Shown here: in pieces, positions 22,655 to 32,449 of the stretch
Position numbering within the stretch: position 1 is the stretch's first letter
Layout: the number at the start of each line of letters is the position of its first letter
NCBI GenBank assembly: GCA_964059195.1
Contig: CAXKWD010000009.1
Location: forward strand, 148,361,890-148,425,889
From: Ectobius pallidus
Lineage: Eukaryota; Arthropoda; Insecta; Blattodea; Ectobiidae
DNA: 64,000 bases
Direction of reading: 5' to 3'
Notes under the pieces: model-generated
The model's database searches: none
What the model was told of the DNA's origin: nothing
What the model saw: only the letters and a program-made list of their open reading frames with translations
Position numbers and translations under genes: made by a program

Positions 22655-23110
22655 AAAGGAATATTATCTATTTTATGCAACCCGGAGGTTCATTGCCGCG
22701 CTTACCTGAGCCCCCATTCAACCCTTTTCTGTGCTAACTCTATCCAACCATCCCTCGCAAATCCTACTCCCTTTAAATCTATCCTAATATTGTCCTCCCA
22801 CCTATGTCTAGGTCTTCCAAGTGGTCTTTTCCCTTTGGGTCTCCCAGTCAATATTTTTTAGATATGTCTTTCCTCCCCCATGTCCAACCCTTTTCACCCT
22901 CCGTGATTTAATTACCCTTCCTTTATCCGGTGAAGAGTACAGGTCATGAAGCTCGTCGTTATGCAGTTTTCACCTCTCTTAGGTCTGAATATTTTCCTAA
23001 GCCCCCTGTTTTCGAACACTCTCAGATTATGTAAGGGGCCATGTCTCACATCCATATAATACAACCGACAGCATAACTGTCTTATAAATGTTTATTTTTA
23101 GTTTTATGGA
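22655..23110 (-). pseudogene. LINE reverse-transcriptase fragment and 3' end, inverted
   Basis: Reverse complement of 10440-10840: AACCCGGAGGTTCATTGCCG, ACCTGAGCCC, CTAACTCTATCCAACCATCC, GGTCTTCCAAGTGGTCTTTT, GAAGCTCGTCGTTATGCAGT and GGGGCCATGTCTCACA occur in the expected order. Indels break the frame. Confidence 0.8.
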
Positions 23111-23221
23111 CAAAAGACAAGAAGATCAGAGTTTCTGAATTGCATAAAAGGAGGCATTTCCACATGAGAATAATTTGGGAGTTTTACAGGAGAGAAATTC
23201 CATCTGGCCCCGTGAATCGAA

Positions 23222-23291
23222 CTCTGGTTAGCTTAGTTGGGAGAGTATCGGCACGGCAAGCCGAAGGTTTGGGTTCGAGACCCAGTGTTAA
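23222..23291 (+). repeat. tRNA-like sequence, SINE head
   Basis: CTCTGGTTAGCTTAGTTGGG and AGAGTATCGG (A box), anticodon-like stem CGGC/GCCG around ACGGCAA, then GGTTTGGGTTCGAGACCC (B box). Lies between an inverted LINE fragment and a Helitron start. Acceptor stem not paired, so not a tRNA gene. Confidence 0.5.
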
Positions 23292-23585
23292 AGGAATTTT
23301 ACTCCTAAAACATTCTCATAGAATATTCAACATAAACAATATTCTGTGGATTCATATCTAGGCTACATATTTACTTATCTTCAATTTATATAAAAACTGA
23401 TTTTTTTCAGTCTCATTGAAAAATCTGGTAGTCCGGTGACAACGTAATATCAACAGATGTGGAACACTTCATTGCGTGACTCGTTCTCGTGATTTCTCCT
23501 CTCGGTGGCCGCCATCTTCACTTTTCACTGTCACTTCTGACTACCCATCATTTGATTCGAGTAAAAGTGTTTGGAATCTATACAA

Positions 23586-23860
23586 TCTATAATAATAAGT
23601 GTTTGTCTTTCTGTCTGTGCGCGACACCCAGCGAAATCTACTAAACGCAGAGATCTGAAATTTTAAACATAGATGGACTGAAGGGTGGGCGAATGCACCT
23701 CGAAGCCGGATTTTTAATTTTCGCTTTCGTTCGCGAGTTATGAGTGAAAAACTGGCAGAAAACGTGATTTTTTTTTCGCTATGCAAGTATCAGTGTTGAG
23801 TAATACATTTCATTTGTCATATTATCAGTTGTAGCCTAGGTGGATTTGCTGTTTTTTGTC
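23586..23860 (+). mobile_element. Helitron, 5' fragment
   Basis: Preceded by A, starts TCTATAATAATAAGTGTTTG, then TCTTTCTGTCTGTGCGCGAC, CCAGCGAAATCTACT, GAGATCTGAAATTTTAAACA and GCGAGTTATGAGTGAAAAAC. Same 5' half as the full copies at 54543 and 55817. The 3' hairpin end is missing; a hAT remnant follows. Confidence 0.75.
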
Positions 23861-24640
23861 ATAATTTCAGTGGAGGTATTTGCATTTTTCGTCATTTTGA
23901 AGAGATAGGTCATTTTTTGCCAATTTTTAGATGCTTTTTTAGGTCATTTTCGGCACTATTAGTATTCATTTTAGGCCTAGTTTCAATGGAGGTAGAGAGG
24001 AGCTTTTCCTGTACAAATCGTTACTTTCAGACAACAGACAATCGTTTTTATTTGAGAATCTCCGCCAAGTGTTCATACTTCATTTTAATTCAGGTTTATT
24101 GTAAACACCACAGCAGTTTGTCTTGTAGCAATAAAGATTTTCTTCTTTCTTTTTAAATGGCACATATTTGCTAGGGGTAATTTGATGGGCATGCCAGTTC
24201 AGAAAGAATTTCTTTTTCTTTAAGGGTTTCCAAGTACTGTAGCATAAATTTACTTACTTCTTTAGTAAGAAAATAAGTGTATTTTATACTGTAAATTCAT
24301 ATATAGGCCTAACACAATGTGAACCATTTCCATTAAATTGCTTTTACTAAAAAAAAAAATACTAACTAGGCCTACAAGTAATAATGGTAAATTTATTGGT
24401 CATTTTTTAAAATTCTGTGTCATTTTTCACTATTTTATGGTCATTAAATGCATTTTTCACTATTTTATGGTCATTAAATGCATTTTTCACTATTTTATGG
24501 TCATTAAATGCATTTTTCACTATTTTTAGGTCATAAATGATTTTTTTCACTATTTTGTGGTCATTAAATGCATTTTTCACTATTTTATGGTCATTAAATG
24601 CATTTTTTCACTATTTTATGGTCATTAAATGCCTTGCCCT
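23861..24640 (+). mobile_element. hAT element remnant (..GCCTTGCCCTA end) with hATC fragment and tandem repeat
   Basis: Collinear with 56370-56960. Around 23970-24065 the frame reads VSMEVERSFSCTNRYFQ..DNRFYLRI, a decayed hATC dimerisation domain. 24420-24635 is a tandem array of a ~30-bp unit (TTTTTCACTATTTTATGGTC then ATTAAATGCA), seven or eight copies. Ends TTAAATGCCTTGCCCTA, the TIR of the TAGGGCAAGGCATTT family. The left terminus is lost. Confidence 0.75.
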
Positions 24641-25032
24641 AGTGATAACATTATCCGCGATTACACTAAGCGGCGTTCACTGTACATGTAAAACCTTAAC
24701 ATCTGGTCGAACACAATACTTCCTCTAGGCCTATGGTACGGACAGAGGAAGTAATAGCTTGTTAGAACACAGTTTAGATGTAGAAGTGTGGAGTCAGCTT
24801 GCAGATAACGCACCAGTTCGGCTCGGGATGGAAAGGAGGTCAACAGCCTGGATTGTGAGGCGATAAGATAACGACGCATGCGCACTTACCTAGCGCAACA
24901 ACAGACTCATCCTTGACCCGTCTTCTCTTATTAGCGGCCCTGACATCTTTAGGGGGTGTCATGTGTGTGCCCCAACACAGGTGAACTCCAGACCTTACGT
25001 AATTAATACTTCGTCTATGTAAGAGTGATCGG
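24641..25032. other. Unassigned stretch, partly repeat-like
   Basis: Begins with TGATAACATTATCCGCGATT shared with 9680. TTCCTCTAGGCCTATGGTACGG.. near 24718 resembles the TTACTTCCTCTGCCC..CCATAGGTACTATA block at 43493 and 60232. No gene recognised. Confidence 0.35.
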
Positions 25033-25034
25033 TA

Positions 25035-25241
25035 GGGTTAGGATGTTTATGACCTAAAAAAGTGGGGAATATGACTGCAAACATGCCCTTAAAAATTGCT
25101 AAACATGACCCAAAAAACCTAAATATGACCTAATGAAATAACTCATTTTCAAGAAAATAAATGTTCCACTTTAAAACGTTTAAAATATACTAAATTCTTA
25201 CATCACATGAATTCTAACAATTCTAACAGCTTTATTACCAA
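25035..25241. mobile_element. hAT-type MITE, TAGGGTT.GGATGTTTATGACC family, left part
   Basis: TAGGGTTAGGATGTTTATGACC start and TATGACTGCAAACATGCCCT, AACATGACCCAAAAAACCTAAA as at 28440-28520. It is broken at 25241 by the Helitron that follows. Confidence 0.65.
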
Positions 25242-25525
25242 CTAGCGTGTGCCCGCGGCTTCGCCCGCGATAATTATTTCAAAAATTAAAAATTAAGAGC
25301 ATAATAGTTAAATCATTATATTTATTAACACCTAAATCACGTGGACTACATACCACGATTAGATAGCGTCGCCTGGTAAAAGCGACCTCAGATTCGATTT
25401 CCTTGGCCCAGAATACCCCTGTACAGTGAGTTTCGTCCAAAACGAACAATGTTTGACCATATTTAGGCCTATATTGATTATCCCTCTTCCGTGTAGGTTG
25501 AAAATTTCATGTCTTCGGGCCTTGA
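25242..25525 (-). mobile_element. Helitron, 3' part
   Basis: Reads CTAGCGTGTGCCCGCGGCTT CGCCCGCGATAATTATTTCA on the + strand, i.e. the 3' hairpin and CTAG terminus inverted, then the standard 3' half back to CGGGCCTTGATA. The 5' half is missing. Confidence 0.75.
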
Positions 25526-25659
25526 TATTCTAAACCAGGTATGGGCAACCTTTGGAAAGATACGGGCTAAACTTTACGATATTTATGAAGTCGCGGGCCG
25601 GAGATAATAGGTAATTGTGAAAAAATAATCATGATGCGGTTTTTTAAATTTATAAAGTA
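25526..25659. repeat. Fragment of another repeat (GGTATGGGCAACCTTTGG)
   Basis: AAACCAGGTATGGGCAACCT, GGGCTAAACTTTACG, TCGCGGGCCGGA: resembles the ..GGGCAACC terminal sequence of a widespread hAT class. Too short to name. Confidence 0.4.
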
Positions 25660-25974
25660 CTAGCATGTGCCCGCGGCTTCGCCCGCGATAATTATTTCAA
25701 AAATAAAAAATTAAGAACATAATAGTTAAATCATTATATTAACACCTAAATCATGTGAACTACATATCACGATTAGATATCATCGCCTGGTAAAAGCGAC
25801 CTCAGATTCGATTTCCTTGGTCCAGAAAACCCCTGTACAGTGAGTTTCGTCCAAATCGAACAATGTTTGACCATATTTAGGCCTATCCCTCTTCCGTGTA
25901 GGTTGAAAATTTCATATGTCTACGGGCCTTGACACAGACGGAGGAAGACAGACACTTCCTTTTATTAATATAGA
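25660..25974 (-). mobile_element. Helitron, short complete copy
   Basis: On the - strand runs from TCTATATTAATAAAAGGAAG (25974 down) to GCGGGCACATGCTAG (25660), with A before and T after, as Helitrons insert. Internally deleted relative to the ~530-bp copies. Its two ends and the GCGGGCGAAGCCGC hairpin are intact. Confidence 0.85.
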
Positions 25975-25999
25975 TTAACTTGTATTTTTAAATTATAAT

Positions 26000-27378
26000 T
26001 AGGGCCGGATTTGAAGGTTTTAACCTATTTTTCCCCAGGTTCCTAATTAGAATATTTTAACATATTTTTTTCATTTCATGCCTCTTGCTTCCGAATATAG
26101 GAATCTTATAGAACCTAAAAAGGGCTAAATCGGACTGAAGGGCCTGAAAGGGGCTAAGGAGGCCTTTTTGCAGAAACACACGGTTTTTAAATAGATTTTC
26201 CAATTAATTCAAAGAAAAATAAATTTGTGCATTTTAAGAAAATATATAAAAATATATTTAAACGACGCGCTGAAATTAACTCCGGTCAAGAAAACCACCA
26301 TTAACGGCCGTGGGTGTCGGCATGCTGACCACATGCCCCCCAATCCTGCCATCTGCCTACGGGAGATGACGAAGCGATCGGGTGGTAGGCCAAGTCCCTT
26401 CAGGGATGTAGCGCCACGGAGTTTAGTTTAGTTTAGCTGAAATTAACAACGTAGCCTATATATCACGTTGGCGCTTGTCTTTGTAACTCGAAAATGTGCC
26501 GCCTCGCCGTCGCAAGAAATGAAACTTTCGCCGTCTGCAATACTTTGAAATCTGCAACTAATCCATTGTTGTTTCTACTTTAAAATAACAAGTTGCCAAC
26601 CCACGACAGAGAAGTATATCAAAGGAACAAATTCGTGACACTCCAGTCTACATATTTTTGTAGATCGGAAATGAATTGAGTGGTGTATAGAATAATAATT
26701 GTATCATTAAAGGGTAAATATCTCAATTGTTTATGCTATTTTTCTAGTGCCGATATAAGGAATAGTTACTTGTTTATTTTGAAAAAAAGAACCTAGAATA
26801 ACTGTGTCAAAAGGCTAATACAATTTTCGGTGTTAATATTAGTGTTCATTATATGTTTTATTAATGGCCGGTTTCTATAAACTCGCGAATTACCTATGGG
26901 TAAATTATCCAATGGACAGAATTTACACAAAAATAACACCACAGAAACACAAATAATTTAAAGATAGCAATCACATACACTTGTGGCGAGTTTCTAGATA
27001 AAGTCCTCTGGGTAAATATGAAATTGACAGAAAAAATGTTCTTACAAACTCGGGCTAGATCTTTCCAAGGGTAAATCTTCGGGTTAATTTATCCTTTCAT
27101 GGATGGCTGGATAAAATTTAACCTTTCATAGGATCAATAGTAATATTTAAACAATGAGAATCAAAGCCTTCTGAATTAAATTAACTGTACAACTCCAAGG
27201 CCTTGCTCATTATATCATTGTAGGTTAAATGGAACTAATTTGTCCATGGGTAATTTACTAGTTTGTAGAAACCGGGCATAAGACGGATAAAATCGTTTGT
27301 GTAAAGCCTAAAAAGGGCTATTCCACGAAAATAAAAGGCTAAAATACTTTTTATAAACGCCTAAAAATCCGGGCCCTA
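26000..27378. mobile_element. hAT-type element, TAGGGCC..GGGCCCTA family, copy 2, with nested SINE
   Basis: Inverted relative to 14357-15307. Left TAGGGCCGGATTTG, with GGGCTAAATCGGACTGAAGG and GGCCTGAAAGGGGCTAA; right GCCTAAAAATCCGGGCCCTA. Shares GAAATGAATTGAGTGG, TGGATTAGTTGCAGATTTCA-type blocks with copy 1. A SINE/LINE tail is inserted at 26305-26437. No intact transposase. Confidence 0.75.
26305..26437 (+). mobile_element. SINE/LINE 3' end nested in a hAT element
   Basis: GGCCGTGGGTGTCGGCATGC, CGAAGCGATCGGGTGGTAGG, CCAAGTCCCTTCAGGGATGT, AGCGCCACGGAGTTTAGTTT AGTTTAG. The same 3' end occurs at 8990-9062. Short tandem TTTAG tail. Confidence 0.6.
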
Positions 27379-27399
27379 GTGACCAGTAGCGTTCTTTTG

Positions 27400-27593
27400 T
27401 TTATGACCTAAAATAGTGGTAAATATGATTGCAAATATTACCTTAAAAATTGCTAAACATGATTCAAAAAACCTAAATATAACATAATAAAATATCAGTT
27501 TTTAGTTCATTTTTTATAATTATTAAGTCATTTTATAGGTCATTTTTAAAACAATTTTAGGTCATCAGAATCCGGGCCTTGATAATTATATTA
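27400..27593. mobile_element. hAT MITE fragment ending CATCAGAATCCGGGCC
   Basis: TTTATGACCTAAAATAGTGG start and GTCATTTTTAAAACAATTTT AGGTCATCAGAATCCGGGCC end, like 61136-61210 inverted joined to a TAGGGTTCGGATG-type start. A composite of two hAT ends; the junction is not resolved. Confidence 0.45.
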
Positions 27594-27991
27594 TAGTAAG
27601 AGGCTAACATTTATCAGAGGAAGTTATGTGGGTTACACAGATTTTTTCTTCTCTGTTTTCTGGAAAAGGCTCGAACTGTGTAGTCTAGATTGCATAATAT
27701 GGAAACATTTGGGCGACAGTTGTATGATGATGATGTGTTTTGCCCTTGAGGCTCGAAAGAGATCGTTCACTTGTTTTGCTGCAAGTTCATGCTTATCAAT
27801 GCCCTAGCCATGCCCCAGCGATGTCCTCCTGACTCACTGCTCCCATGAAGGGCATAGTGACCGAGTGTGATGCAGTTGCTAGCAAGTAGAAGAGATTACC
27901 AGAGTCTGGCAGGCGATTTATGATGAAATTCCATCTTTTTACGTATCTGCTTTCATATTTGCATGTTTCATGTTAAATGTAGCCTTATCAC
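27594..27991. other. Unassigned stretch
   Basis: 27720-27920 is GC-richer with CCCTAGCCATGCCCCAGCGA and CTCCCATGAAGGGCATAGTG; no domain, TIR or repeat partner found in this window. Confidence 0.3.
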
Positions 27992-28435
27992 TAGGGGGAG
28001 GATAACTATGACATGTCATATTTTCCCCCTTTGCATTATTTCAGGTTTCCTACTAATTTAAAACCGATTCCAAGCATCCTGGTGAAAATGGAACGGCTTT
28101 TATTATGCATATAACTGCATATTTAGGAAATGTTCAACTATTGTAGCATATTTAGTATGTATATGCATATTTAGGTCATATTTTTGTGCATATTAAAGAC
28201 ATTTTGAAGTTTCATATATTTTGTAAATTTTGTATTATAATGATCCTTTTTTAGAATTTACAGATATTTTAATTATTTTAATAAAATGAATTGTAATGAA
28301 ACTTAAAAAAATAATATACACCATGTGTAAGTGGTAAAGTCATATTTTAAATTTTATTCGTCATATTTTAATGTTTTTTAGGTCATAAATGCATGCATAT
28401 ATCCTATTTTTTAGGTCATAGAAATCCGACCCCTA
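27992..28435. mobile_element. hAT-type MITE, TAGGGGG..GAAATCCG.CCCCTA family, copy 2
   Basis: TAGGGGGAGGATAACTATGA start; GTCATAGAAATCCGACCCCTA end. Shares most of its interior with 13219-13678, including GCATCCTGGTGAAAATGGAA and repeated GCATATTTAGG. Confidence 0.8.
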
Positions 28436-29034
28436 TTTATAACCTAATAAAGTAGACAATATGACTGCAAATATGCCCTTAAAAATGACTAAATATGACC
28501 CGAAAATCCTAAAAATAACCCAATAAAATAATATGTTTTCAAAAAATAAATGGTCCAATTTAAAACATTTAAAGACACTATAAATTCTTACATCACATGA
28601 ATTCAATCAGATAATCATTTTTCAACAATTTCAAAGGTGATTTACAGTTTTACTTGTAATGGACTTCTATTTTTAAAGAATTTGCTCCTGTTTGCTCGCT
28701 TCATCAGCTTGAAATAGGCTACTCGTAATATTTTGTAGAACTTGCGGGTTCCTATAAAATATGAATAATTGCATTAATTTTAAGTTTCTATTAATTTGGC
28801 ATAAACATGTAGTACATACGCTGTATAATTGTGCCCCTTTACCGAATCTATAACTGAAATATCACGTTAAATTACAAATATGGCCAAGATATGACCAAGA
28901 CCACAAAAATGACCAAAATATGACTTTTATATGCGATATAAAAATGGTCCAATTACGATAAGTGTGCAATTCGTGTTTGTGTTTACGCGAAAAACGGAGG
29001 TCAGGAGGTCACATGTCATAAATATCCGAACCCT
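28436..29034. mobile_element. hAT-type MITE, TAGGGTTCGGATG family, copy 3
   Basis: Begins with TTTATAACCTAATAAAGTAG (outer TIR bases replaced by the previous element) and ends TGTCATAAATATCCGAACCCTA. Inverted relative to 20707-21333: TATGACTGCAAATATGCCCT, TATGGCCAAGATATGACCAA and ATTGTGCCCCTTTACCGAAT shared. Confidence 0.75.
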
Positions 29035-29335
29035 ACTTATTAGTAGTATTTGTTAGGAAACTTTTAGCAATACTATGTCTTTAGAGCATTTTTTGTTTTT
29101 TTTTATAGCCTTTCAGTTCAATTTTAGGCGATAATAATATAATCTTGCCCTTTTATATTTTATCTATTCATTTGCCATTATTATCCATTTTATGTACACA
29201 ATTCATTTGTTTTTTCTGCACTTTAAATTTTCATTTCAATTTCCACCTCACTCCAGCCACCTCTTTATTATTTTTTACTGTATAGGCGCAATTTTGTGAG
29301 CATTTTAAAGGATATTTTTTGTCTTTATAGCTTCT
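29035..29335. other. Unassigned A+T-rich stretch
   Basis: Low-complexity A+T with no paired ends. Confidence 0.35.
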
Positions 29336-29830
29336 TTATTAAGTACCGGTACTTTATGAAATTATGTGGGGGACGGAAAAATGTCTCTCTGTGTTTACGT
29401 CCGTCTGTGTGTCTGTACGCGCGATAACTCAAACACGCTTTATCGGATTTTCATGAAACTTGGTACACGCATTTATGACGTCCATGCGAAGAAGCCTTTT
29501 GATATTGGACCAAATCGGTTCACCGGTACCGGAGTAAAACCCAATTTAGTGTCTATTTTAAAGGCGCCATGACTCAAATACGCTTTATCGGATTTTCATG
29601 AAGCTTGGTATACGCATTTATAATGTCCATGGGAAGACATCTGTTGATATTGGACCAAATCGGTTTGCCGGTACCGGAATAATACCTAATTAAGTGCCTT
29701 TTTATGGTATTATATAAGAAAAGGCGCGCTAACTCAAATTCGCTTTATCGAATTTTTATGAATCTTGATATACGTATTTAGCCTATAACGTCCATGGGAA
29801 AAAGCCTATTGCTATTAGCATCTATTTTTT
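29336..29830 (+). repeat. Internally tandem CCGGTACCGGAGTAA repeat, copy C
   Basis: Opens TATTAAGTACCGGTACTTTA and has three units with TCGGATTTTCATGAAACTTG and CCGGTACCGGAGTAA. A 68-codon frame at 29366-29572 repeats FMKLGTRIYDVHAKKPFDIG. The closing end is lost. Confidence 0.8.
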
Positions 29831-30224
29831 GATAATTTCGTTAGGCTAAAATGTTTCTAGTGTGGTAATTCACTTTTGCAATTCAAAGTAAAACTGGAAA
29901 CCGATTACAAAAAAACTACCGATAATTAACTAATATGTTTAAAAAGTAAAGTAAAATATTTTTTAAAATACTGTACTTTACAGCTTTCAATGCTGCTACG
30001 GTTGAATTAAAAAATGCAATTATTATTTTAAATTACCACTCTAAATAATAACAAACAGAAGAACAAACCCCCTTTTTCACTAAGGAAATTTAGGGCATAA
30101 AATTTAATTTTGGGTACTTTTATACCTATTTATGTATCAAGTACGCAAAATAACGCTTTAGCGGACGAATATAGAAGAGCGAAATATTGGATTAATCTGC
30201 TAAGTCTTTACATACGTAGTGCAT

Positions 30225-30263
<39 letters not shown>

Positions 30264-31720
30264 AAGAAACGCCCTCTAAATGAAATGAAACAAAGCGGCA
30301 GACTATGAGAAGGAATATATTTCAATTAAATGCTGGTACATCCATGGTAAGCAATGATTCTCTTGTGAACGAAGATGTGAAAAGATGTTGGTTTAAATTT
30401 GTTGTTTTATGACCAATTTTATGCTTAAATCTATGTTAAGTTGGTGTGACTGGTCAATGCCATCTGGATTTTGTTTATAGGTTGCCATGACAACTTTAAA
30501 GTACTAGGTCGATAAAACTCCATTTTGAATGCAGTTTTATGCAATTTTAGCGGCTAAAATGCAATTTTTCGGCGTTGTTACCAGTCCGACAAGCCCCTGT
30601 TTTAGAGAGCGTGTACTAAAAATTACTTTTTATGGTATTTTGAAAGGATTTTTAGGTCATAAATGCCTTGTGTATGGGGCATTTGTTTGATAAAATAAAG
30701 GTAATCAAAATCCTAGCCATACAAATTAAGAACAATATGGTTTTAGGTGTTATCTATCCACAACAGGCAGTAAAAATAAAGGCTTTGGAAAGCGTTGGTT
30801 TGAAATGAGTTTGAAAAACTGTGGTCCCTCTTCTTGCCTTGCCTGAAGATAAATACATTAAAGTAGTATATATTTCAAACTGACTTCGTTGGCCGGAAGA
30901 CGCATGCGGCCTGCGAACCACCAGGTGGAAACCCCTGTAATATAGGCGATAAGAAAAATCAAGCAGCGTGGAATATTCTCAAGCTGGTGTACATGAAGTA
31001 GGTCATGTCACTTCCCTCCGAATTTCCGTTTCAACCGAATTTGTCACTGAATTGTAGCATTGCTTATGGATTACTTATGTGGATACTTGAACTGTAGACT
31101 CTGCACCAACAAAACTCCAAGTCATGCCGTTCGTTTTGATTACTTTAGCTTTCATTTATCTCCCTTCTTTGTTCAGAATTGTATCTCCATGCATTTATTA
31201 CTTATAAAATTCTCATATAATTATACTAGTTTAAAAGGCCAGGGGTCGCCCGGGTTTTTTATTTTGTAATTGGAAATTAACTTATGAAGGACTTTAGATT
31301 TTTAAATTCTAGGTCCTAATATAGGTATTTATAATTTGAAGTAGGAAGAACGACTTACCACACTCAAACTATTCCCTCAGAAAACGCTTGATAGGATAGC
31401 TTTTTGTGGCTCATAGAGGATCTAGAATTTTGCATTCCATTGCTTCTACACACCAAGCCTGGTAGGGGTTCAAATAAGAAGAAACAGAAATTACGGTAAC
31501 ATAAAATTGTATTGTCTTTGAGGAATATTTTATTTTTCACTCTCTTATTACCACACAACCGTTTCGGGGATGAAATTAAACAGAAATGCAATATTACTTT
31601 CATACATCCCTTCCCAAAAACCTGCGATGTAATAATATACATTTTACCATAGCACGTATTGTTTTTCTCTATGTCCAGGGTAGAGAAAGTTATGTGACTG
31701 CATCACATTGTGCATTAGAT
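29831..31720. other. Unassigned; poly-T tract
   Basis: A ~29-base T run at about 30229-30257 is followed by AATATAAAG. Other parts (30100-30720) have GGTCATAAATGCCTTG-type hAT-like ends without a clear partner. Short frames at 31060-31269 and 31364-31642 show no recognisable domain. Confidence 0.35.
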
Positions 31721-31722
31721 TA

Positions 31723-31980
31723 ATTCCGGGGTGCGCGGGCAAAGAGAGTTAAGTCCACCATCCTAAAAAATTGAGATATGTCTATAGAGTTATAAATAAA
31801 AATGTTCTCTACATTTCTGTTAAGTCCAGTAAGTCATAATCAAAATTGTATGGTAGTTATGGATGTGTGCCTCATGGGTTCATCCATCTCTAAAGCTATG
31901 TTGGGCTGGTATAGTGTGTTAAGTCACTCTAATTCTCAGTAACCAGAAAGTGGACTTAACTCGCCCGCGCACCCCGGAAT
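31723..31980. mobile_element. 258-bp MITE, ATTCCGGGGTGCGCGGGC termini
   Basis: ATTCCGGGGTGCGCGGGC then AGAGTTAAGTCCAC pairs with GTGGACTTAACTCGCCCGCG CACCCCGGAAT. TA flanks both ends (31721-31722, 31981-31982). No coding sequence. Confidence 0.85.
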
Positions 31981-31984
31981 TATA

Positions 31985-32350
31985 TCGATAGCTTCTCTAA
32001 TTTGTCAAAGTCCCGTATCATTTATTTCCAAACCTACCTGGGACCACTGTCAACAATACACTGCTTTCATGTGAACTGTGATTTGGATTTGATAATTCTG
32101 TCTAAAAAGGGATTAAGTATTCTCAAAAACATTTTATTTTTGGCATTTAAAATCAAAATTTTTCAAAATCCTTTCTTAATGAGCACTTATATTATGAAAC
32201 GAAGGTACTGTCAAAATTCCACGTCTCTACCTATTGTAGTTTAGGCTCTATGTTGATTCTCTGTCAGTCAGTCGGTCAGGACCATCGATATATATATATA
32301 TATATATATCAATTTATATATCGATGGTCAGGACAAAGCCTCATATATAT
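31985..32350 (-). mobile_element. Helitron (GGCTTTGTCCTGAC subfamily), 5' part
   Basis: On the - strand matches 57190-57500: GGACAAAGCC end near 32340, CAGTCAGTC, AGCCTAAACTA.A, TCATAAT.TAAGTGCTCA, AAGGATTTTGAAAAA, TTTGACAAATTAGAGAAG. A (TA)n insertion with CATCGATA/TATCGATG borders at 32281-32330 splits it. The 3' hairpin is absent. Confidence 0.65.
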
Positions 32351-32449
32351 GTCAATAAGGCAAGTGATCATATTATAGAGGTGGTCAACTTACAAATTTC
32401 GCTTATTAAGCAAAGCATGCTCATATAGACCATGGGCTACCAATAGCAA

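Noticed and set aside
24420..24635. Possible CRISPR-like array of 30-bp repeats
   Set aside because: Units are directly adjacent without spacers, and the DNA is eukaryotic; it is a minisatellite in a hAT remnant.
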